From an uncultured Duganella sp. (GTDB lineage Bacteria > Pseudomonadota > Gammaproteobacteria > Burkholderiales > Burkholderiaceae): DNA of 27,357 bases. The notes beneath the pieces are model-generated. The model was not told the origin of the DNA, did not search any database, and was given only the letters and a program-made list of their open reading frames with translations. The position numbers and the translations under genes are program-made. Below are positions 8,048 through 14,351 of the stretch, piece by piece (the stretch's first letter is position 1; every line of letters begins with the position of its first letter). Location: assembly GCA_946482635.1 (NCBI GenBank), contig CAMLSG010000058.1, positions 1-27,357 on the forward strand, read 5' to 3'.

Positions 8048-9613
8048 ATGCGTACATTTCTCTCAGGAATTATTCTGGCGGCTACGACCGCCCAAGCCGG
8101 TGCAGCCGCCGTTCATTCCGCCCTTGGCGAGGAACAGTTTGGATTGCATCCCTCCGACAACTTCCGCCTGACTAATGGCCGCTGCAATGACTGCGGCCAG
8201 AAGCAAGCCTTGTGGTATTTCCAGGACGAGCTGATCGCCCTGCCGGCAGCCAACGCCAAGGATGCGCCTGGCCTGGTCTGGCTCGGTTCGCCGCAACTGG
8301 TGCCACAGGCGCGTTTCGACGGCAAAACCCTGCAAACGGCGGATGGCAGCACCCTCAACTTCCGCCTGGCGCCGAAGATTGCCACCAACCGCTCTTATTT
8401 CAACGCCAGCTCGGAAGCCTTCTTCCGCCAGCGCGAGGTCCGCGTGCGCGGCCAATGGGATGAGGCGGGCCAGCAATTTGTGGCGCGCACGATCTGGCCA
8501 CGCGACTATGTGATCGATGCCGGCAAGCTGCCGGTGCAGCCGCTGTCCGGCGGCGACAACCTGCAAGGCTTCGTACGCCATGCCGAGGGCGGTGCGCGCG
8601 GCGAATACGCGGTGCGCAAGGTATGGCAGCGGCCGGGGGCGGCGCCATCCGACTTGTCCGGCAAGCCGGTGCTGGCGATGATGCTGAGCGGCGCCCAGGG
8701 CGACGACGACGAGGCGTATGGCGGCCATTTCGCCATCGCGACCGGGCGCCTTGGCCCGCAGGGTGAATGGTCGGACTGGCTGGTGAATAATTTCTACGGC
8801 CTTGATTCGACCAGCGAGAAAGGCATCATTGCCTCAGCGCTGCCCATGGACAACTACCTGATGGACTTGAACAGCGGCCAGCAGTATTACCGGCCGTCGT
8901 ACATGCTGGTGGCAGTGCTGAAGGACTCGCGCACTGCGCAGGCTTACCAGACCAATGTGAACCAGGTGTTCCGCGAGTTTTATGCCCACCATTTCAGCTA
9001 CCAGCATGCGGCTGCCAACTGCACCGGGATCAATGTCGACGTGCTGCGCAAGCTGGGCTGGCAATGGCCTCTGCAGGGACCGACCAACCGCCTGAAAGCC
9101 TTTGGCGCTTTTGCCTATATGGCGGCGAAGGATATGAGCATTGCCAGCGGCCAGAAGGCGTTCAGCTATTTCACCGAGGAGCAGACGCGCTTGCATCCGG
9201 CGGTGGCGTTCGATGCGCTGGGCAAGGACTTGCTGGATATGCTGGGCGGCCAGGCTGGGCGGCAGTTGAGCGGGTTTGAGCAGCAGTTGCAGTCGGACGT
9301 CGAGGCTGTGATGCTGGTGCGGATTCCGCAGGTTCCTTCCAGCCGCGCGTTCGGCTCGGCGCCGGCATATTCGATCGATGAATTCATGGCGCGTGCGCCG
9401 GAAGACCGCAGCAAGTGGCAGGTGGTGCCGGTGGAGCCGCGGCCGTTTCCTGAGGAATTGATGGACGAGCAGGCCAAGAAGAACTTGCAGAAGTCGGCCT
9501 GGCCGATGGCGGCCCTGGTGTTCTTCGTTGCGGCGATCGGGACTGGGTGGCATTGGCGGCGCAGGCAACGGTTGCGCGAGCAGGTGCCGCATCCGGAGCG
9601 GCTGCGCGCGTAA
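8048..9613 (+). CDS. Exported, C-terminally anchored protein; possible permuted papain-like enzyme
   Basis: I do not recognise a named family with certainty. The 521-residue product begins with a signal peptide (MRTFLSGIILAATTAQAGAA), followed by a CNDC cysteine pair (C46, C49). A central block has YGGHFAIATG (H227), and about 100 residues later NCTGINVDVLRKLGW (C325). A late transmembrane helix (about 484-501) is followed by a basic tail (WRRRQRLR). The order His-on-a-strand then NCT at a helix start resembles circularly permuted NlpC/P60-like domains and the periplasmic DUF4105 (Lnb N-terminal) layout. A periplasmic thiol hydrolase or acyltransferase anchored by its C-terminus is therefore a reasonable guess. 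It sits between flgN and motD but is not a known flagellar gene. Its stop is directly followed by a palindromic element. Confidence 0.8.
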   Translation: MRTFLSGIILAATTAQAGAAAVHSALGEEQFGLHPSDNFRLTNGRCNDCGQKQALWYFQDELIALPAANAKDAPGLVWLGSPQLVPQARFDGKTLQTADGSTLNFRLAPKIATNRSYFNASSEAFFRQREVRVRGQWDEAGQQFVARTIWPRDYVIDAGKLPVQPLSGGDNLQGFVRHAEGGARGEYAVRKVWQRPGAAPSDLSGKPVLAMMLSGAQGDDDEAYGGHFAIATGRLGPQGEWSDWLVNNFYGLDSTSEKGIIASALPMDNYLMDLNSGQQYYRPSYMLVAVLKDSRTAQAYQTNVNQVFREFYAHHFSYQHAAANCTGINVDVLRKLGWQWPLQGPTNRLKAFGAFAYMAAKDMSIASGQKAFSYFTEEQTRLHPAVAFDALGKDLLDMLGGQAGRQLSGFEQQLQSDVEAVMLVRIPQVPSSRAFGSAPAYSIDEFMARAPEDRSKWQVVPVEPRPFPEELMDEQAKKNLQKSAWPMAALVFFVAAIGTGWHWRRRQRLREQVPHPERLRA

Positions 9614-9712
9614 AACCGGCAAACCGGGGTACGACCCGCAGGGTCGGCCCCCGATACGCGGCTGCCGCGTACTGGGGTCTGACCCTATGGGTCTGACCCC
9701 GGTTTACCGGTT
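9614..9712. repeat. Intergenic palindromic element, copy 1
   Basis: This 99-base element exactly fills the space between the stop of the preceding gene (9611-9613) and the stop of motD (9713-9715). It begins AACCGGCAAACC and ends GGTTTACCGGTT, near-perfect inverted ends. Inside are CGACCC-GCA-GGGTCG, ACGCGG-CTG-CCGCGT, and a GGGTC/GACCC-rich part containing GGGTCTGACCC twice. The same ends and the GGGTCTGACCC core recur at 14214-14351. With genes converging on it, it may act as a bidirectional terminator. Confidence 0.8.
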
Positions 9713-10474
9713 CTAGGGGTTTGGAATTTCAGTAGCAGGATCCGGAATCCCGGACAAGATCGTCACCGCCACCCGCCTGTTGCGCGCCCGCGATTCTGCA
9801 TCTTCATTGGAAGCCACCGGCTGATTGTCCGCATGCCCCACCGCCGTCATGCGCGAGGCGGCAATCCCCGACTCAATAAACAGCCTGACCACCGTCCCCG
9901 CCCGCACCGCAGACAACTCCCAGTTGGACGGAAACGCCGCATTCCTGATCGGCACATTATCCGTATGCCCTTCCACCTGCACATTGTGCGGGTCATCCTT
10001 CAGCAGCGTCGCCACCGCCGTCAACGCCTCGCGCGATTCGCCAGTCAGCCGTGCATCGCCCGGATTGAACAGCACCGAAGCATTGATCTCCACGCTCACC
10101 CCACGGCTATTCTGCGTCACCCGCACCTTGCCCTCTTTCACCAGCGGCGCCAGAGTGCTGGCCAAATCCTTGGCCAGGCGCGTCATCTGCTCCTTCTCTT
10201 TCTTGATCGCCTCATTGCGCTTGCGGTTTGCCGGATTTGGAATCGGCAGGCTCTGGACTTCGGTATTGGTCGGCGGCGCCGCGCCAGCCCCGCCAAACGC
10301 ATCGCCCAGCGCATCGGAAAAGACTTTGTATTTGCCGGTATTGATCGAGGACACCGCATACATCACGACGAAGAAGGCAAACAGCAGCGTAATGAAGTCC
10401 GCGTAGGAAATCAGCCAGCGCTCGTGGTTCTCGGGATCGTCGTCGAACTTACGGCGTGCGCGGCGGTATTGCAT
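9713..10474 (-). CDS. motD: Flagellar motor stator protein MotD (MotB family)
   Basis: This is the peptidoglycan-binding stator subunit. The N-terminus has the MotB-type plug/transmembrane region RWLISYADFITLLFAFFVVM, with the ion-binding Asp at about residue 26. A linker follows, then an OmpA-like domain with VEGHTDNVPI, NWELSAVRA and RARNRRVAVTI, which binds peptidoglycan. The 253-residue length suits MotD of the MotC/MotD pair. The ATG at 10474 starts one base beyond the motC stop, so translation is coupled. The stop abuts a palindromic element at 9614-9712. Confidence 0.93.
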   Translation of the reverse strand: MQYRRARRKFDDDPENHERWLISYADFITLLFAFFVVMYAVSSINTGKYKVFSDALGDAFGGAGAAPPTNTEVQSLPIPNPANRKRNEAIKKEKEQMTRLAKDLASTLAPLVKEGKVRVTQNSRGVSVEINASVLFNPGDARLTGESREALTAVATLLKDDPHNVQVEGHTDNVPIRNAAFPSNWELSAVRAGTVVRLFIESGIAASRMTAVGHADNQPVASNEDAESRARNRRVAVTILSGIPDPATEIPNP

Positions 10475-10475
10475 G

Positions 10476-11222
10476 TCACGGCTCCCGCATCAGGGTCGCG
10501 ATCCGTTCATCGATGACGCGCGTGAAGTCGCCGGTGGCGATGTCGTAGAACACCGATGCCGTCAGCTCCTGCAGGTAGACCTGGCGCGTGACGATGGTCT
10601 TCAGCTTGTTGGCGATCGGGTAGAAGAACAGGTTGGCCAGGCCGACGCCGTAAATGGTCGACACGAAGGCGACGGCTATGCCGGAACCGAGCTTGCTCGG
10701 ATCGGTCAGGTTTTCCATCACATGGATCAGGCCCAGCACGGCGCCCAGGATGCCGATGGTCGGCGAATAGCCGGCTGCCGATTCCCAGATGCGCACTGCC
10801 TGGCGTTCGGCGGTTTCGAAGGCTGTGATTTCCATGTCCAGCAACTGGCGCATCTTGTCGGGGTTGATGCCGTCGACGATCATGCGCAGGCCCTTGGCGA
10901 CAAACTTGTCCTTGGCGCCGAGCATGGGGCGCTCCAGTGCCAGCAGCCCGTCGCGGCGGGCCAGCATGCTCCAGTTGTTGATGTCGCGCGCCAGCTGGGC
11001 GCGATTGTCTGGCGGCGGCTTGAACACCCAGCGCAGCATGGTCAGGCCGCGGCGCAGGGTTGGACGTGTAGTTTGCAGCATGACTGCGCCGAAGGTGCCG
11101 ATCACCACGATGGCGAAGGCTGCCGGCTGCAGCAAGGAAGTCACCTTGCCGCCTTCCAGCCCCTGGCCGACGATGATGCCGGCCAGCGCCAGCAGCACGC
11201 CGGCTACGCTGGACCAGTCCAT
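10476..11222 (-). CDS. motC: Flagellar motor stator protein MotC (MotA family)
   Basis: This is the membrane stator subunit that couples ion flow to rotor torque, partner of MotD. The 248-residue product has four predicted membrane helices (about residues 3-22, 32-50, 150-170 and 182-203). It also has the MotA/ExbB signature ESAAGYSPTIGILGAVLGLI, and its cytoplasmic loop carries the charged residues expected for rotor contact. The GTIYGVG-like segment reads VSTIYGVGLANLFFYPIANK, typical of MotC/PomA. Its ATG lies inside the fliA 3' end (19-base overlap). The ion used, H+ or Na+, cannot be decided from sequence alone. Confidence 0.93.
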   Translation of the reverse strand: MDWSSVAGVLLALAGIIVGQGLEGGKVTSLLQPAAFAIVVIGTFGAVMLQTTRPTLRRGLTMLRWVFKPPPDNRAQLARDINNWSMLARRDGLLALERPMLGAKDKFVAKGLRMIVDGINPDKMRQLLDMEITAFETAERQAVRIWESAAGYSPTIGILGAVLGLIHVMENLTDPSKLGSGIAVAFVSTIYGVGLANLFFYPIANKLKTIVTRQVYLQELTASVFYDIATGDFTRVIDERIATLMREP

Positions 11223-11935
11223 GCCTGCTCCCGCAGCGAGGCACGCAGGCGCGCCACGGCTTGTGTGTGCAATTGCGATACCCGGGATTCGGACACGCCC
11301 ATCACGGCGCCGATCTCCTTCAGGTTCAGCTCTTCCTCGTAGTAAAGGCCCATCAGCATTTTCTCACGTGGGGGTAGCGCATCAATCGCATCGATCACAG
11401 CCTGGCGGAAGTCGGTGTCGAGCAGCGCGCGCAGCGGATCGGCATCTTCATCATGGGCGTAGCGGTCGAGGAAGCTGTCGTTGCCGTCTTCCTCGTGAAA
11501 ATCTTCGTAGTACACCAGTTGGTGGCCGCCGCCTTCGGACAGCATTTCCTGGTAATCGGCCAGCGACAGCTTGAGCGATTTCGCCACTTCCGACTCGGTC
11601 GGCGGGCGGCCCAGGCGCTGCTGCAGCGTGGCCATGGCGTTTTCAATTTTCCGCATGTCCTGCCGCATCGAACGCGGCATCCAGTCGGAAGAGCGCAATT
11701 CATCGAGCATGGCGCCGCGGATGCGCATCACCGCGTAGGTCTCGAACTGGGCGCCGTGGGTTTCTTCATACCTGTTAATAGCGTCAAGCAAGCCGATCAT
11801 GCCGGCCTGTACCAGGTCATCCACTTCCACACTGGGCGGCAATTTTGCCTTCATATGGTGGGCCAGGCGCTTGACCAACGGCATGTGCTCCGTCAGCAAG
11901 GAATCCTTGTCCACCTTCCCTTTGACCGTGTACAT
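11204..11935 (-). CDS. fliA: RNA polymerase sigma-28 factor FliA
   Basis: FliA directs transcription of late flagellar and chemotaxis genes and is inhibited by FlgM. The 243-residue product has sigma region 2 (DLVQAGMIGLLDAINRYEET and FETYAVMRIRGAMLDELR), region 3 (GRPPTESEVAKSLKLSL), and region 4 with a helix-turn-helix (NLKEIGAVMGVSESRVSQLH). RSSDWMPRSMR is the FliA-specific motif after region 2.4. It overlaps motC by 19 bases and follows fleN by 17 bases, so flhF-fleN-fliA-motC-motD probably form one transcript. Confidence 0.97.
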   Translation of the reverse strand: MYTVKGKVDKDSLLTEHMPLVKRLAHHMKAKLPPSVEVDDLVQAGMIGLLDAINRYEETHGAQFETYAVMRIRGAMLDELRSSDWMPRSMRQDMRKIENAMATLQQRLGRPPTESEVAKSLKLSLADYQEMLSEGGGHQLVYYEDFHEEDGNDSFLDRYAHDEDADPLRALLDTDFRQAVIDAIDALPPREKMLMGLYYEEELNLKEIGAVMGVSESRVSQLHTQAVARLRASLREQAWTGPA

Positions 11936-11952
11936 AAAGGTTCTAATTCTTT

Positions 11953-12753
11953 TCAGGCTCTAAAATGGTTGCAGCTCCCCATCGCAAAACGCCCTGCCAG
12001 CTGGCGGAAGGCCACCGAAGCCCCGGCCAATGGGAAGGCGTCCACCACCGCACGACCCAGGCGGGCTGCACGCTGCAGGTATTCGTCAGCCGGTACAGAA
12101 CCCATGGAAACAAGGTTGACTGCCAGGTAACGGCTTGCCGCATGCGCCATATTATCGTAAACCACCCTTGCTTCGGCCTCCGAAGCGCCGGTGACCAGGA
12201 TGCCGAACGGCCGGCGGCCCAATTCATGGTTGAGCCGCTTGATCATCATATAGGCATTCTTGATCGACGTTGCACTATTCGACACCTGTACCACGATCTC
12301 GGAACTGGCCATCAGCGGGACCGGGAAGGCTTCGCCGTCGAACTCACCATCCACCAGCACGATGCCGGCCTGGCTGGCCAAGACGCCGAAGGCCTTGGCA
12401 AGGCGGCGGCCTTCGTCCGGTCCGCGGCGCGCTTCGCCGCGCGTCATCGACACCACATTGAAGCCTTGCGGTGCAGCATGCAGCACCTGGTTCAGGCCGC
12501 AACGCTGGCGCGCCACGTCGAGCAGGCTGGCACCGTGGTCGAGGCCGAGCCGCGACACCACGCCATGGGCGCTGGCGCAGGCATCGACCAGCAGCACGTC
12601 ATTGCCGGCCTGGGACAGCGAGGCGCCCAGGTTGACCAGCATGGCGCCTTTGTCGTCCTGCGGCGTGGCCGACAGGAAGGTGATGATGCGCGGCCGGGGG
12701 CCGGCCAGCATCCGGCGCAGGCCTTCGGCCTGGTCGAAGTCGAAATTAGCCAA
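11953..12753 (-). CDS. fleN: Flagellar number regulator FleN/FlhG (MinD family, degenerate P-loop)
   Basis: FleN/FlhG is a MinD-like protein that limits flagellar number and works with FlhF. I chose the TTG at 12753: GAGG lies 6 bases upstream, the start overlaps the flhF stop (TTGGCTAA), and the product then begins MANFDFDQAEGLRRM. That contains the DQAxxLR helix known to stimulate FlhF GTPase. A longer ATG reading from 12780 adds nine residues. The product has about 266 residues. The Walker A position reads SATPQDDKGAM in place of KGGxGKT: one lysine is kept, but the glycines and the final Thr/Ser are gone. The Walker A' strand VLLVDACAS and the second strand VLVDGEFDG remain. Confidence 0.9.
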   Translation of the reverse strand: MANFDFDQAEGLRRMLAGPRPRIITFLSATPQDDKGAMLVNLGASLSQAGNDVLLVDACASAHGVVSRLGLDHGASLLDVARQRCGLNQVLHAAPQGFNVVSMTRGEARRGPDEGRRLAKAFGVLASQAGIVLVDGEFDGEAFPVPLMASSEIVVQVSNSATSIKNAYMMIKRLNHELGRRPFGILVTGASEAEARVVYDNMAHAASRYLAVNLVSMGSVPADEYLQRAARLGRAVVDAFPLAGASVAFRQLAGRFAMGSCNHFRA

Positions 12754-14116
12754 AGCGTACCTCACGCAGCATTGGGTCATGGGCGGCGCCGGCTACCAGC
12801 AGCGGCAGTTCGTCATCGCCGTATTTCGGGGCAGCCTGGCCGCCGAAGGCGCGCCCTACCAGCGCCACCGGATCGGCAAGGTGCAAGTCTTCCGGCACGC
12901 GCTGGCCGTTGGACGCGTAGAACAGGCGCAGCTTGTGGCGGATCACCACGTCCAGCGCGGAGCCGATCGAGGCGGCTTCGTCCAGCTTGGTGACGATGGC
13001 GCCGGCCAGGCCGCTGCCCTGATAAGCACGCACCACTTCCGACAGGGTTTCCTGGGTCGAGGTGGCGTTCATGCACAGGATGCGCTGCACGTCGGTGCCG
13101 ACGCCCTGCAGCATGGCGACCTGCTCGGCCACCATCTGATCGCGCTGGCTGACACCAACGGTATCAATCAGCACGGTGTGCTTGTTGCGCAGTTCGTTGA
13201 GGGCGATGCGCAGGTCGGCTTCATCCTTCACCGAGTGCACCATCACGCCCAGGATCTTGCCGTAGATGCGCAGTTGCTCGTGGGCGCCGATACGATAGGC
13301 ATCGGTGGTGATCAGGGCCAGTTTTTCCGGGCCGTGGCGCATCACGCAGCGCGCGGCCAGCTTGGCGGTGGTGGTGGTCTTGCCGACGCCGGTCGGGCCG
13401 ACCAGGGCGAACACGCCGCCCTTTTCCAGCAGCGCATCTTCATTGTTCATGGCGTTGATGTTGCGGGCCAGGACGGTGCGCATCCATTGCAGGGCTTCGG
13501 CGCCGTCGCGGGTGGCCGGCAGCTTGTCGGTCAGGTAGCGCGCCAGGCTGGCGGAGAAGCCGGCGGCCAGCAGTTCGCGCAGCACCACGGTTTTGTGCGG
13601 TTCGCGCTGCTGGGTGTTGGCGAAAGCCAGTTCGTTGAGCTGGGTTTCCATCATGCCGCGCATGGCGCGCAGTTCGCTCATCATGCTGGTCATCTCGGCG
13701 GCGGCGCTGGCTTTGGCGCTGGCGACGGCTTCGGCAACCAGGGAGGAAATGCGGTCCATGTCCATGGCTGGTGCGGCCGGCGCCGGTGCGATCGGGCGGG
13801 CAGGTGCGCGCGGGGCGGATGGGGCCGGGCGTGCGGTGGCGCGGACTACCGGGGCGGCTGGCTGGGAGACCAGGGCCGGCGCGTGGTCGGCAGCGGGCGA
13901 GGCTGGCGCCAGGTCCAGGTGCGGCGCTGGTGCGGACATCGGGGAATCCGGGGAGTGCGGGGCCAGGGCGGCGGCATCGTCGCCGGCCAGGGCCAGGATT
14001 TCCACTGCGCCGTCGACGGCACGGTTGGAAAGGATCACCGCATCCGGGCCGAGCGCTTCGCGCACCTTGCGCAGCGCTTCACGAGATGTTGGGGCGGTAA
14101 ATTTTTTAACGTTCAT
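12746..14116 (-). CDS. flhF: Flagellar biosynthesis SRP-type GTPase FlhF
   Basis: FlhF is an SRP-family GTPase that sets where polar flagella are built. The 456-residue product opens with the B domain (MNVKKFTAPTSREALRKVRE, LGPDAVILSNR). An Ala/Pro-rich linker follows (about residues 50-118), then the N and G domains. The P-loop GPTGVGKTT is at 240-248, LITTDAYRIGAHEQLR follows, then DTVGVSQRD (about 318-326) and TKLDEAASIG (from about 376). AGGAA precedes the ATG. Its stop overlaps the fleN start. Upstream is the 14214-14351 palindromic element and then flhA, so this may begin a separate transcription unit. Confidence 0.96.
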   Translation of the reverse strand: MNVKKFTAPTSREALRKVREALGPDAVILSNRAVDGAVEILALAGDDAAALAPHSPDSPMSAPAPHLDLAPASPAADHAPALVSQPAAPVVRATARPAPSAPRAPARPIAPAPAAPAMDMDRISSLVAEAVASAKASAAAEMTSMMSELRAMRGMMETQLNELAFANTQQREPHKTVVLRELLAAGFSASLARYLTDKLPATRDGAEALQWMRTVLARNINAMNNEDALLEKGGVFALVGPTGVGKTTTTAKLAARCVMRHGPEKLALITTDAYRIGAHEQLRIYGKILGVMVHSVKDEADLRIALNELRNKHTVLIDTVGVSQRDQMVAEQVAMLQGVGTDVQRILCMNATSTQETLSEVVRAYQGSGLAGAIVTKLDEAASIGSALDVVIRHKLRLFYASNGQRVPEDLHLADPVALVGRAFGGQAAPKYGDDELPLLVAGAAHDPMLREVRFG

Positions 14117-14148
14117 TTCCTGCTACTCCGACAGATTCGCACATGGTC

Positions 14149-14177
14149 AGATTATTGACGATGCGTGGGGGTAACAA
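14149..14177 (-). promoter_or_regulatory. Possible sigma-70 promoter of flhF
   Basis: Read on the minus strand, TTGTTA (14172-14177), a 17-base spacer and TAATCT (14149-14154) lie 33-60 bases upstream of flhF. The match is modest (4/6 and 3/6). It lies on the flhF side of the palindromic element that separates flhA from flhF, which makes a promoter here sensible. Confidence 0.25.
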
Positions 14178-14213
14178 TCGGTGGAATAGCTTGGGAAATG
14201 CGGCTTAATTCAA

Positions 14214-14351
14214 AACCGGTAAACCTGGGTCTGACCCACAGGGTCAGACCCCGTCTGTTCGACGCCAACGGTGTGGGTTCGAAGCTTTTGACTTTCGATG
14301 AAGATCAACGGCGGACAACCAAACCCGTTGGCCGCGCCGGGTTTACCGGTT
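14214..14351. repeat. Intergenic palindromic element, copy 2
   Basis: This 138-base element lies between flhA and flhF. It starts AACCGGTAAACC and ends GGTTTACCGGTT, a perfect 12-base inverted pair; the last base is shared with the flhA stop codon. Next to the left end is GGGTCTGACCC-ACA-GGGTCAGACCC, nearly the motif seen in copy 1. The interior differs from copy 1 and contains an imperfect inner pair (CCAACGG... and ...CCCGTTGG). The common ends with unlike centres suggest a dispersed, possibly mobilisable family (REP- or MITE-like). No transposase is visible. Confidence 0.8.

Noticed and set aside
12260..14158. A 632-residue plus-strand open frame opposite fleN/flhF
   Set aside because: Shadow frame over recognised FlhF/FleN; residue usage is Gly/Arg/His-rich and shows no family match.
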